Shown piece after piece: positions 26,572 through 35,087 of a stretch of DNA of 64,000 bases (positions are counted from its first letter, which is position 1; each line of letters opens with the position of its first letter). The position numbers were made by a program, and so were the translations under genes. This DNA comes from G963668605 sp963668605 (GTDB lineage: Bacteria; Acidobacteriota; Terriglobia; Bryobacterales; Bryobacteraceae). The stretch lies in assembly GCA_963668605.1 (NCBI GenBank), contig OY764903.1, positions 5,518,001 to 5,582,000 of the forward strand. The letters run 5' to 3'. The notes beneath the pieces are model-generated. The model was not told where the DNA came from, ran no database searches, and saw nothing but the letters and a program-made list of their open reading frames with translations.

Positions 26572-27129
26572 TTACGCTACCAGGTCGAGGGCGGATCGCT
26601 GTCTGTCAATTGCCGCTTCTACGTGTGCGACCTCGTCTTCAGTCAGACCGAGTGCTGCAATGATCTCCGAGATTTCGAGCGGAAAAGACGTTTCGCCCGG
26701 ATCTTTCCATTCCGGGAAATCCCGGTGGCACTCATCCGCCAGGTCAAAACGATCCTTGCCTCCGTCAACGGCAAATATTTCGGCGATCAGCGTTGCTTCG
26801 GCCCGGGACAACTCTGAATCGCCGGGATCTGCTTCCAAGGTGACGACAGGTGAGCTTTGATCTGTTCGTATGTGTGTAGACCAGTACGTAGGTCGGGCGT
26901 TCGGGTTCGCGCTGGACTTGATTTGATCGTAAATTTTGCTGGTAACTGGGCCGAATTTCAAAGAGGCATATGTGTCGGTTGTGATCGGAAGTCCCAAACG
27001 GCGCAGAGCCTCTCGATCAGCCTTGTATAAAAGCTTGATCAGCGCCATGTAGTTCAGCCTACCGCCTGCCAGCTTTAGGAACTGTGCTGCGGTCTGAGTT
27101 GCCTTAGTCTCATCAAAGTTCAATCGCAT
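26572..27129 (-). CDS. Panacea-domain (SocA/DUF4065-like) antitoxin
   Basis: 185 residues from ATG 27129, with GGAAG upstream; a longer start at 27159 is less likely. The domain is recognised by F-L-K-L-A-G-G-R-L-N-Y-M-A-L-I-K-L-L-Y-K-A-D-R-E-A-L near residues 15-42 and the following Y-A-S-L-K-F-G-P-V-T-S near 52-62, both hallmarks of the Panacea/SocA family (SocA delivers the SocB toxin to ClpXP in Caulobacter; others directly neutralise toxins). It is first in a two-gene operon. A CATAAT box about 20 bases before the start may be the promoter -10. The operon lies between two copies of the neighbouring gene's tail. Confidence 0.85.
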   Translation of the reverse strand: MRLNFDETKATQTAAQFLKLAGGRLNYMALIKLLYKADREALRRLGLPITTDTYASLKFGPVTSKIYDQIKSSANPNARPTYWSTHIRTDQSSPVVTLEADPGDSELSRAEATLIAEIFAVDGGKDRFDLADECHRDFPEWKDPGETSFPLEISEIIAALGLTEDEVAHVEAAIDRQRSALDLVA

Positions 27130-27263
27130 AGGCCGACTTCCGATTAGATTATGACACAAATTCTCCGTTTTTCCCTCACATTCGCAGCGCCGGGCCTTCC
27201 CGGTTTGTGTCCGTCACCGCGAGTGCCTGCCGTACGGCGCAAACAGCGGCGAACACGTCGAAC

Positions 27264-27469
27264 ACCGCGACGGCGCCGCGATCACGATGCACGCCGTGCG
27301 GTTGCAAACGACGGCCGCAGTTTGGCGCAACGCCGTGGCCCTGTCCTGGTCCCAATCCGACGGCGATCAAGCGCGGGTGACCATGGAGCGGGACGGCGAC
27401 CTGTGGGTTTTCCGGGTAGGGGAACGCATGGTGAGCTTGGCTGCCGAGGCTGTCGGAATGTCCGCCTGA
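27264..27469 (+). pseudogene. Duplicated 3' fragment of the heparinase-like gene (right repeat copy)
   Basis: Bases 27264-27451 repeat 25864-26051 in the same orientation and frame; the frame goes on to V-G-M-S-A and stops at 27469. Only the last ~68 codons of the gene exist here and there is no start signal of its own. Mismatches are more frequent toward the right half. The remainder of 27130-27611 shows no gene. Confidence 0.92.
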
Positions 27470-27611
27470 CAGGATAGCTGATTGTGACCTTGTCTGGCGG
27501 ACGTGCCGCAACCCAGTGTGCCTAACGTTGTGTCAATATAAGTCGATGAGTGTACATGACGGTCGTCGCTGCTGAAGATTCCTCGCGGGAATATGAAACG
27601 GCTGTGAACTT

Positions 27612-29504
27612 GTGGTCGACGACTTGGAAGGGCGCTCAATTCTGAACGGTCTTTTCACATCATCGACACTCTCCGTTGTGACAGGCATTTCAGCACCGAG
27701 GGACCCTAAGAGGCATCCGCACGGACGCGCACGCGCCATTGCCGACATGGTACATCGCTCGTTTGCAGGCCCGATCGCCAATGTATTCGCAATCGCAGTC
27801 TTCCTGTTCGGCACGAATCTGTATCGCGACTACCCTGTGACCACCGGCCTGTACCTCGGCATCCTGGTTCTCCGGCTGGTAGGGCGCGTGGCGCTCACCC
27901 TGGTATCGCGGCGGACCCATTCTGGCCCAGCCCAGTTCCCGAAATGGCTAATCGGGATTTCGGCGTTCACGCTCTCCGCCCCGACTGGCATTTATGCTGC
28001 GTTCATCCTCCGGCAATACGGCTATGGAGACTGGAACGCCCTCCTCGTTTATGTTTTCGCGATAGCCTGTGCAATTTCCGGCACGACCGCCATTGCTCCC
28101 GATCTTCGCATCGCAACCGGGTACCAGGTTTCACTGTTACTGCCTATCGTTGTGGTAAGCCTGTACACGGGCGGCAACCATGCGTATGTTGTCGGCGCCG
28201 CCACGCTTCTGCTTGGAGCCTACACGTCAATCCAGTCGATCCGCCAGAACGCCGATTACTGGAACAGCGTGGCCGCGGACCTGGCTCTCCGAAATCGAGC
28301 CGAGGAGTTGCAGGCTGCCAGAATTGCCGCCGACGCTGCCAGCCGGGCAAAAAGCCAGTTCCTCGCCAACATGAGCCACGAGATTCGCACCCCGATGAAT
28401 GGGGTACTCGGGATGTTGGAACTCGTCCTCAGGAGCAATCTATCGCCTGAGCAGCGGCAAAATCTCGGTGATGCCCACGGAGCGGCAAAGTCGCTGCTTG
28501 GCATTCTGAACGATATTCTGGACCACTCCAAAGCGGAAGCTAACCGGTTGGAGCTGGAGCAAACGGATTTCGAAGTCCGCGAGGTGGTGGAGAGTGCGCT
28601 CGGTCCGTTTCTCGTCCAGTCTGTCGAAAAGGGAATCAGCCTGAGCGCCTCGACGGACCCGGACGTGCCCCTTTTCTTGAAGGGCGATCCGGCTCGTTTG
28701 CGGCAGGTCGTCGTCAACCTCGTGTCGAATGCGGTGAAGTTCACGCAGAAGGGTTCCATCCGCGTACTGGTGTCAGTGGAACCCCCGCCAAAGCAGGCTA
28801 ACATGCTGCATTTTCTGGTCGTGGACACCGGGCCGGGCATCCCGCCGGACAAACAGGGACTGATCCTCGAAGCATTCACGCAGGCAGATGCATCCATAAC
28901 GCGGCGTTTCGGCGGCACCGGACTGGGTCTGGCGATCTGCCGGGACCTGGTGAAACTCATGGGAGGACGAATCTGGGTCGAAAGCGAGCCTGGCCGTGGC
29001 AGTACCTTCCACTTCACGGTCAGGTGCGCGGCGTCCTCTGGTGTAGCGCGGGTAGAACAGCCGGATGAGCCCGCTCTTACCGCATGCAACCCCCTGCGAG
29101 TCCTGATCGCGGAAGACAACCTGGTCAACCAGAAGCTTGTCACCCGGCTCTTGGAAGCCGGTGGTCACTCGTTCGAACTGGCCGAAAACGGCGAACAGGC
29201 CGTCTCTCGATTTCGTGAGGGCCAGTTCGACGTGATTTTCATGGACGTTCAGATGCCTGGCGTGGATGGCCTCGAAGCAACCAGGCAGATTCGCGCGATC
29301 GAGGGCACGTCGGGTTCACACTTGCCCATCATCGGTGTAACGGCAGGCGTCACGGCGGCTGAACTCACGGCGTGCCTCGCTTCCGGCATGGATTCCTGCA
29401 TTACCAAACCAATCGCAATCCGCGAGGTTGAACAAGTTCTGGCGCGGGTTGCGGCTGGATGGCCTCCAGTGGTGAAAGCCGTACGCGCCGCGAGGTGCTC
29501 GTAA
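27612..29504 (+). CDS. Hybrid sensor histidine kinase with membrane sensor and receiver
   Basis: 630 residues in the order: six or so membrane helices (about 50-205) as sensor, HisKA with the phospho-accepting H256 in N-M-S-H-E-I-R-T-P-M-N-G, HATPase_c with N-L-V-S-N-A-V-K-F-T (N box), D-T-G-P-G-I (G1) and G-G-T-G-L-G-L-A-I (G2). After these comes a C-terminal receiver domain with the acceptor D545 in F-M-D-V-Q-M-P and the conserved C-I-T-K-P. It autophosphorylates and relays inward to its receiver; no separate response regulator or Hpt gene is adjacent, so the output is unknown. GTG start. Ligand unknown. Confidence 0.92.
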   Translation: MVDDLEGRSILNGLFTSSTLSVVTGISAPRDPKRHPHGRARAIADMVHRSFAGPIANVFAIAVFLFGTNLYRDYPVTTGLYLGILVLRLVGRVALTLVSRRTHSGPAQFPKWLIGISAFTLSAPTGIYAAFILRQYGYGDWNALLVYVFAIACAISGTTAIAPDLRIATGYQVSLLLPIVVVSLYTGGNHAYVVGAATLLLGAYTSIQSIRQNADYWNSVAADLALRNRAEELQAARIAADAASRAKSQFLANMSHEIRTPMNGVLGMLELVLRSNLSPEQRQNLGDAHGAAKSLLGILNDILDHSKAEANRLELEQTDFEVREVVESALGPFLVQSVEKGISLSASTDPDVPLFLKGDPARLRQVVVNLVSNAVKFTQKGSIRVLVSVEPPPKQANMLHFLVVDTGPGIPPDKQGLILEAFTQADASITRRFGGTGLGLAICRDLVKLMGGRIWVESEPGRGSTFHFTVRCAASSGVARVEQPDEPALTACNPLRVLIAEDNLVNQKLVTRLLEAGGHSFELAENGEQAVSRFREGQFDVIFMDVQMPGVDGLEATRQIRAIEGTSGSHLPIIGVTAGVTAAELTACLASGMDSCITKPIAIREVEQVLARVAAGWPPVVKAVRAARCS

Positions 29505-29634
29505 AACCGCTCCCGTAGGCGTTCTGGCAGGCATCGAATTCGAAGGCTGGAGGAGCCAACTATTGGCGATTGCCCCCTCCCAGTTCCCGCCAGGATTCCC
29601 GCTCGCCCGTTGTTGGCGGCGCCGCCGCGTCCGC

Positions 29635-31290
29635 TCAGTACTCCCAGTTCGAGCGCGCGGGGCCGGCCGGTTGCAGCAGGCGTTGGATGATCGACATGGC
29701 GCCCTGTTGGGGATAGGGCACGTACTCAAAGACTGCGCCCTGCGCCTTTAGGATCTTCTGCAACTCGGGCACACTGACGTCCTGCACTGGTTTCTTGTCC
29801 CGGATGGCAAGTTGCGCGGCTACGCCGGCTGCGTGGCCGATGAGCATATACTGCGGCTCCATGCGCGCCGAAGAGTAGGCCACGTGGCTCGCCGAGAAAC
29901 AGACCGGCACCAGCAGGTTCGCCGCCTCGGCGCGTTTCGGCAGAATCATGCGAAACGGAATCTGGTAAGGCTGCACGGCCACCTGCATGTCGCCTTCATT
30001 CTCAGCGAAGCCGTTCGCATTCATGATGCGCTGCACGTTGTGCGAGTCGCTGTTGTACGAACCCATGCCGATGGCGTCGGGCTTGGTCCGCTCTGTTTGC
30101 AGATCCTTCTGGATGAGCACATACTCGCCCACCATGCGGCGCGCCTCGCGCACGTAAAGCTGGTGCGGCCAGTTGCCGCTGTCCTCGTACTCGTCTTTCG
30201 GTAGACCCCACTGCCGCACCTCGGCTTGCAGCGTGGGCGGAACACGCGGATCGTTGGCGAGGAAGTAGTAGAAGCCCTGCTGGTAGTCGACGTGCTCCTT
30301 CCAAATCTCAGCGCGGCGCTGATAACTGCCGTCGGGGTAGTCGTAGTTCCTGCCGATGAAGTCGCTCGAAAACGGCCCGTTGTTGTTAAAGTCAGCCTTC
30401 TGGTTGGGTATGTTGGCGATCAGCGTGACTTCGTGAAAGAACTGTGCCCGGCCGAGCTTTTTCTCCATCGTGGCCAGCAGACGGGCGAGCAGCTCATAGC
30501 GCTTTACATCATAGTTGGCGGGCTTGGGCCAGGCGATCCGATTGGCTGGATTGTTGGTTGCGATCACGCGAAAGTTGTAGGCCTGCACGCGCTTGTCCGC
30601 CGCGCCGTCGGCGCCGTGCGGCTCGGCCGAAATCTCAGGCAGCAGTTTGCCGTCCGAACCCTTCGCCGGAATATCCGCGAGGAACTGGTGCTTCGGGGTA
30701 CGATCGCGCACACCGGCGAGCGTCTCGCCGTACTGGGCAACGCTCTCGCGGCCCCAGGTGTAGCTGACCTTGGACTGCGCCATCAGGTCGCCCTCGTACG
30801 TGCAGTCGGCGAAAACCTTGGCGCGATACGTTTCGCCGGTCTCCATGACGATCTCGGTGATCGCGATGCCCTGCCGGCGGACCCCATCCTTCTCTCGCAG
30901 GCGTTGGTGGAAGACGAGTTTCACGCCCGCGACCGCGAGCATCTCTTTCATGACGCTCTCTCCGATGCGCGGCTCATAGAACCAGGCCACGGAGTTCAAG
31001 TAGCGGCGCATTTCATAACGGTCACCGACGCGCGCGTAGAACTCTAGCGCCAGTCCGCCGATCACTTCGCGCTTGCCGACGTCGGTGCGCGACAGGCCCC
31101 CAGTGGCCATTCCGCCAACATGCGCGCGCGGTTCGAGGAGTACGGTCTTGAGACCCCGCCGCGCGCCCGCAACAGCGGTCATGACTCCGCCGGCGGTGCC
31201 GCCGTAGACGACCAGATCGTATGTACCTTGCGCACCGAGCGCGGCGGCGAAGGTTAGCACGAGCAGCGGTAAACGAGACGAGAGTGACAT
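29635..31290 (-). CDS. Exported FAD-dependent oxidoreductase
   Basis: 551 residues with a Sec signal peptide (about 1-20). The dinucleotide fold begins Y-D-L-V-V-Y-G-G-T-A-G-G-V near residue 24 and is followed by G-G-M-A-T-G-G-L-S and F-A-D-C-T-Y-E-G-D-L; a C-terminal motif V-C-F-S-A-S-H-V-A-Y-S-S-A-R-M-E-P closes the FAD site. It belongs to the FAD_oxidored group common in glycan-degrading soil bacteria; substrate not known. AGGAG precedes ATG 31290. It follows ruvA-ruvB-folK on the same strand after 42 bases, so read-through is possible although the function is unrelated. Paralogous in type to the two FAD genes at 39-44 kb. Confidence 0.85.
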   Translation of the reverse strand: MSLSSRLPLLVLTFAAALGAQGTYDLVVYGGTAGGVMTAVAGARRGLKTVLLEPRAHVGGMATGGLSRTDVGKREVIGGLALEFYARVGDRYEMRRYLNSVAWFYEPRIGESVMKEMLAVAGVKLVFHQRLREKDGVRRQGIAITEIVMETGETYRAKVFADCTYEGDLMAQSKVSYTWGRESVAQYGETLAGVRDRTPKHQFLADIPAKGSDGKLLPEISAEPHGADGAADKRVQAYNFRVIATNNPANRIAWPKPANYDVKRYELLARLLATMEKKLGRAQFFHEVTLIANIPNQKADFNNNGPFSSDFIGRNYDYPDGSYQRRAEIWKEHVDYQQGFYYFLANDPRVPPTLQAEVRQWGLPKDEYEDSGNWPHQLYVREARRMVGEYVLIQKDLQTERTKPDAIGMGSYNSDSHNVQRIMNANGFAENEGDMQVAVQPYQIPFRMILPKRAEAANLLVPVCFSASHVAYSSARMEPQYMLIGHAAGVAAQLAIRDKKPVQDVSVPELQKILKAQGAVFEYVPYPQQGAMSIIQRLLQPAGPARSNWEY

Positions 31291-31332
31291 ATTCGCTTCT
31301 CCTGACGGAACACGGGCAGTTTAGCGTAGATC

Positions 31333-31845
31333 TCACGCAGGCGCGGCACAGATGTGAATGTCCGTTTTTCGCAGCGTCTGGCTGAGCGTGGACTTGCGCA
31401 GTTCCGCCATGGTGCGTTTGATGACGGGATGCCGCAACTCCGGCGCGAGTTCCACCATCGGCTCCAGCACAAAGCGGCGTTCGTGCATGCGTGGGTGCGG
31501 CACGGCCAACTTTTGCGATTGGATGATCGACTTCGCGAAGAGCAGGATGTCGATGTCGATCGTGCGCGGCCCCTTATCGATCAGGCGTTGTCGGCCGAGT
31601 GCCTGCTCGATGCGCTGCACGTGGGAGAGCAGCATCATGGGGAACAGGTCGGTCTCGATCTCGACGACCAGGTTCAGGAACCGCGGCTGGTCCTTCACAT
31701 CGAGCGGGTCCGTTTCATAAACGGGCGAAACGCGCTTGAGCACAAGCCGCGGCGCACGTAGCAGGTCGATCGCCTGGCGCAGATTGGCTTCGCGGTCGCC
31801 GACGTTGGAACCGAGCGAGAGATAAACCGTCTTCCATTCGATCAT
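31333..31845 (-). CDS. folK: 2-amino-4-hydroxy-6-hydroxymethyldihydropteridine pyrophosphokinase
   Basis: Transfers pyrophosphate from ATP to the pterin precursor of folate in the cytoplasm. 170 residues, normal length. Signatures: L-S-L-G-S-N-V-G-D-R-E near residues 9-19, Y-E-T-D-P near 43, and G-P-R-T-I-D-I-D-I-L-L near 92-102, followed by P-H-P-R-M-H-E-R-R-F-V-L-E-P. Its ATG overlaps the ruvB stop (ATGA), so the two are translationally coupled. Confidence 0.95.
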   Translation of the reverse strand: MIEWKTVYLSLGSNVGDREANLRQAIDLLRAPRLVLKRVSPVYETDPLDVKDQPRFLNLVVEIETDLFPMMLLSHVQRIEQALGRQRLIDKGPRTIDIDILLFAKSIIQSQKLAVPHPRMHERRFVLEPMVELAPELRHPVIKRTMAELRKSTLSQTLRKTDIHICAAPA

Positions 31846-32873
31846 GGGAATAGGGGGCTCTGATAGCCGCCGTCTCTGCGCCGTGTGACTTTGAAATGAT
31901 CGAAGGCGCGTTCGGTCGCGACGCGGCCGCGCGGCGTGCGATCGAGAAAGCCGAGTTGCATCAGGTAGGGCTCGTAGACCTCTTCGATGGTCGCGCCCTC
32001 TTCGTCGATGGAAGCGGCGATCGTGCTCAGGCCGACAGGGCCGCCGTTGTACTTTTCGAGCACCGTGAGCATTATCTTCTGGTCGATCTCGTCGAGGCCG
32101 AAGCGGTCGACTTCGAGCAGGTCGAGCGCGGTTCGCGCGATGTCGAGATGGACCTTGCCGCCGGCGCGTACCTGAGCGTAGTCGCGCACGCGGCGCAGCA
32201 AGCGGTTGGCAATGCGCGGTGTTCCGCGGCTGCGCCGGGCGACCTCCTCCGCGCCGTCGCCGTCAATGTGCACTTCGAGCAGTTGCGCGGAACGCTGCAC
32301 GATGCACTTCAACTCCGCTACATCGTAATGGTTGAGGCGCAGCACGAGTCCGAAGCGGCCGCGCAACGGAGCGCTGACCAGACCTTGACGCGTGGTGGCG
32401 CCTATGGCGGTGAAGCGCGGTACCGGCAGCGAGTGCGTACGCGCGCCGGGCCCTGCGCCGATCAGGATATCAACGCGGAAATCCTCGAGCGCGGAGTAGA
32501 GCATCTCCTCGATATCGGGCATCAAGCGATGAATCTCGTCGATGAAGAAAACCTGCTGCGCGCGGATGTTGCTGAGCAGTCCGGTCAGATCTAGCTTCTT
32601 CTGCAGCACCGGGCCGGAGGTCTGGTCGAAGGCGACGGCAAGTTCATTCGCGATAATCGTGGCGAGCGTCGTCTTCCCGAGTCCGGGTGGGCCGTAGAGC
32701 AGGACGTGATCCATCGCTTCGCCGCGCAGCCGGGCCGCTTCGATGGCGATGGAGAGGTTCTCCTTCAGCTTCGGCTGTCCCGTGAAGTCCGCCAATTGGC
32801 GCGGGCGCAGGGTGGCCTCAAACTGCTGGTCGCCTTCCTGCGGCGATGCGGATACGATGCCCTTTTCACGCAT
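31842..32873 (-). CDS. ruvB: Holliday junction branch migration helicase RuvB
   Basis: Hexameric AAA+ motor that drives branch migration with RuvA during recombinational repair. 343 residues from ATG 32873; a GTG at 32882 overlapping the ruvA stop is an alternative. Walker A G-P-P-G-L-G-K-T near 63, Walker B F-I-D-E-I-H-R near 110, and the RuvB C-terminal winged helix ending with T-P-R-G-R-V-A-T near 321. Order ruvA-ruvB-folK on the minus strand. ruvC is not present in the window. Confidence 0.97.
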   Translation of the reverse strand: MREKGIVSASPQEGDQQFEATLRPRQLADFTGQPKLKENLSIAIEAARLRGEAMDHVLLYGPPGLGKTTLATIIANELAVAFDQTSGPVLQKKLDLTGLLSNIRAQQVFFIDEIHRLMPDIEEMLYSALEDFRVDILIGAGPGARTHSLPVPRFTAIGATTRQGLVSAPLRGRFGLVLRLNHYDVAELKCIVQRSAQLLEVHIDGDGAEEVARRSRGTPRIANRLLRRVRDYAQVRAGGKVHLDIARTALDLLEVDRFGLDEIDQKIMLTVLEKYNGGPVGLSTIAASIDEEGATIEEVYEPYLMQLGFLDRTPRGRVATERAFDHFKVTRRRDGGYQSPLFP

Positions 32874-32881
32874 TGATACCA

Positions 32882-33484
32882 CTACCGTACCAATTCCAGC
32901 GCTTTGCGGAACAAGGCTTCAAACTCCGGTCCGGGGTTGGATGCCTTAGCCTTGCGCAGCGCGGTTTCGGCCGCTGGCCGGTTGCAGCCCAGGTTGAGCA
33001 GCGCCGAGAGCACGTCGGCATCGACTGCCGAGAGTGGCTCCGGCTTTTCACCGGCAGTGAGCGGCGTGGCGCTGGCCGCCAGCATGTCGAGCTTGTCGCG
33101 CAGTTCGAGCACCATACGCTCCGCGGTCTTCTTGCCGACGCCCGGGATGCGCACCAGCAGATCGACCTGACCTGCCCGGATCGCTCCGACGAGTTCGCCC
33201 GTTTGCAGACCGGAGAGCACGGTGACGGCGAGTTTCGGCCCGATGCCGCTTACGCCGATGAGCTTCTCGAAGAGGGTCTTTTCCTCGGCGGAGTGGAAGC
33301 CAAACAGCGTCAGCGCGTCCTCTCGAACGTGCGTGTGCACTTGCAGCCGCGCCTCGCCGCCCACCTCCGGCAAGGCGGAAAAAGTCGAGACCGGGATGGT
33401 GACTTCATAGCCCACACCACCGACGTCGATGATCACGACGTTCGGATGTTTTTCGAGAAGAATGCCCCGCAAGTACGCAATCAT
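32882..33484 (-). CDS. ruvA: Holliday junction DNA helicase subunit RuvA
   Basis: Tetrameric protein that binds four-way junctions and loads RuvB. 200 residues, usual size. N-terminal OB fold starting M-I-A-Y-L-R-G; helix-hairpin-helix pair with I-G-V-S-G-I-G-P-K-L-A near 75 and I-P-G-V-G-K-K-T-A-E-R near 113; C-terminal RuvB-contact domain. Its start is only 21 bases from that of the divergent rsmE. Confidence 0.97.
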   Translation of the reverse strand: MIAYLRGILLEKHPNVVIIDVGGVGYEVTIPVSTFSALPEVGGEARLQVHTHVREDALTLFGFHSAEEKTLFEKLIGVSGIGPKLAVTVLSGLQTGELVGAIRAGQVDLLVRIPGVGKKTAERMVLELRDKLDMLAASATPLTAGEKPEPLSAVDADVLSALLNLGCNRPAAETALRKAKASNPGPEFEALFRKALELVR

Positions 33485-33486
33485 AG

Positions 33487-33505
33487 GTGAAGTACATTAT
33501 TTCAC
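33487..33505. promoter_or_regulatory. Palindrome in 21 bp divergent ruvA-rsmE intergenic region
   Basis: GTGAA (33487-33491) and TTCAC (33501-33505) are inverted around an AT-rich centre. The gap between the two ATG codons is too short for two ordinary promoters plus leaders, so each promoter must overlap the other gene, or both transcripts are leaderless from this AT-rich core. An operator role is speculative. Confidence 0.35.
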
Positions 33506-34225
33506 ATGGCTCGCAGACTCTTCTTTGTAGACAAAGTGCATTCCGGGCACGCGGCGATCGACGGCGAGGAAGCGCGGCACCTGACGCGCGTGCTGCGCGT
33601 CGAAGCCGGGCAGAAATACGAGATATCCGACAACGCTCAGGCATACCTGGCTGAGATCACGACGGCCCGCAAAGAGCACGTCATTTTTCGCGTAATCGAA
33701 AAGCTGGAGACGCCGCCGCCGGGCCTGCCCGTCACGCTGCTGGCCGCCCTGATCAAGTTCGATCACTTCGAATGGATCCTGGAAAAGGCCACGGAGTTGG
33801 GCGTCAGCGCGATCGTCCCGGTGGAGGCCGAGCGCAGCGAGCGGGGTCTAGACCGCGCCGCGCCGAAGCGCATGGAGCGCTGGCGCCGCATCCTGTTAGA
33901 GAGTTGCCAGCAGTGCCGCCGTGTCAGGCAGCCGTCGCTCGAAGAGCCCGTGCGGTTGGCCGCCGCACTCGAAACACAGGCGGCCGCACGCCTGTTCCTC
34001 GAAGAGAATCCCGGCGCGCCGCCCATGTTGAACGCATTGGGTTCGCTCGATTCGGCCTGTTTGCTGGTCGGCCCCGAGGGCGGATGGACGGATGGCGAAC
34101 GCAGACTCGCGGCGGATGCCGGTTGGGCCCCCGTGTCGCTGGGCCGCAACGTGCTGCGCGCGGAGACCGCGGCTATTGCGGGCCTGGCTGTGCTGCAATG
34201 TGCCTGGCAGGCGCGGGGCGTTTAG
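33506..34225 (+). CDS. rsmE: 16S rRNA (uracil-1498-N3)-methyltransferase
   Basis: SPOUT-class enzyme that methylates U1498 of 16S rRNA. 239 residues, usual length. N-terminal PUA-like domain with H-L-T-R-V-L-R near residue 26, and a C-terminal trefoil knot with S-A-C-L-L-V-G-P-E-G-G-W-T-D-G-E near 184-199 and S-L-G-R-N-V-L-R-A-E-T-A near 211-222, which form the SAM site. Its stop codon (34223-34225) overlaps the stop of the convergent gene (34222-34224). Confidence 0.95.
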   Translation: MARRLFFVDKVHSGHAAIDGEEARHLTRVLRVEAGQKYEISDNAQAYLAEITTARKEHVIFRVIEKLETPPPGLPVTLLAALIKFDHFEWILEKATELGVSAIVPVEAERSERGLDRAAPKRMERWRRILLESCQQCRRVRQPSLEEPVRLAAALETQAAARLFLEENPGAPPMLNALGSLDSACLLVGPEGGWTDGERRLAADAGWAPVSLGRNVLRAETAAIAGLAVLQCAWQARGV

Positions 34226-34950
34226 GCCGCCACGGATTTCCGCGCCGAAGCGATCGCCTCGAGCAACTCCATATCGGAAGAGACAGCCACGCCATGGCCC
34301 GCCCGATAGTAGCGGTTAAGCGTGGTCCCGGCGTTGAGTCTCGCTCCATCCGGCAAGACGATTTCGCGATACGCGCGATCCGCCAGGTAGGGTCCGCCGC
34401 CGGAGCCGAACGTGCTGCTCTCAAGCCGGGCATTAGGTTCAAACATGCGAATGAGCCGCAGAGCCTCATTGGCTCCATCCTCGTTGGCGGTCATCAGCGG
34501 ATTCATCGCAAACGGCGCGCCTCCCAACTGGGGATTGCTGACAAACCCCTGTTCGAACCACTTGTCGAAACCCAAAACATAGCCTTCGCGCAGCGGATTG
34601 CTTGGCGTCGTGAAATATGGGTTGGAGGCCGCCGGTCCCGTGTAGTGGTACTGATTGCCGGCCGGAGCCGCGTTCGGAGCTATCAGCGGTGCACCGGATT
34701 GGCACACTTGCCCGCCGCCGCAGGGTAGTTCATCGCGGGAATCGCGCGGGCCGTTCGAGACAGACCACGGCGTCTCGCTATGCGTTTCCGCGGAAATCCG
34801 CACCATCGGTGTGCCGAGTTGCTGCTGCACCTCCTCAAGGAACGTGAAGCCGAGCGCCGAAAAGCCCGCCGGTCTTTCCTGGCCGTCCTGCCGGATGGTG
34901 CGATTGATCGGATCGTATTCGGTGAATGTGTTGACCCTCAGGTACGACAT
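34222..34950 (-). CDS. Unknown protein, 242 residues
   Basis: No family recognised. From ATG 34950 (M-S-Y-L-R-V-N-T-F-T-E-Y-D-P) it is a soluble-looking protein without signal peptide or membrane helix. A middle region is rich in proline, asparagine and glycine (A-P-N-A-A-P-A-G-N-Q-Y-H-Y), followed by F-G-S-G-G-G-P-Y. An upstream start at 35013 would add 21 residues. Opposite to rsmE with overlapping stops. The first ~20 residues (expected outcome Y-D-P-I-N-R-T-I-R-Q-D-G) look conserved-like, but I cannot assign a role. Confidence 0.6.
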   Translation of the reverse strand: MSYLRVNTFTEYDPINRTIRQDGQERPAGFSALGFTFLEEVQQQLGTPMVRISAETHSETPWSVSNGPRDSRDELPCGGGQVCQSGAPLIAPNAAPAGNQYHYTGPAASNPYFTTPSNPLREGYVLGFDKWFEQGFVSNPQLGGAPFAMNPLMTANEDGANEALRLIRMFEPNARLESSTFGSGGGPYLADRAYREIVLPDGARLNAGTTLNRYYRAGHGVAVSSDMELLEAIASARKSVAA

Positions 34951-35087
34951 GGAGCATCCTTCTGCCGCGGGCTTCCGCGACGGGAAATCGGCTCGATGGC
35001 GAAATTTCGCCACTTGATGCCTATCTCCAGGCGCATAAACACGCCCGCCGACTCCTACAGTGCAAATAGAGGGCCAAACGACATGCG

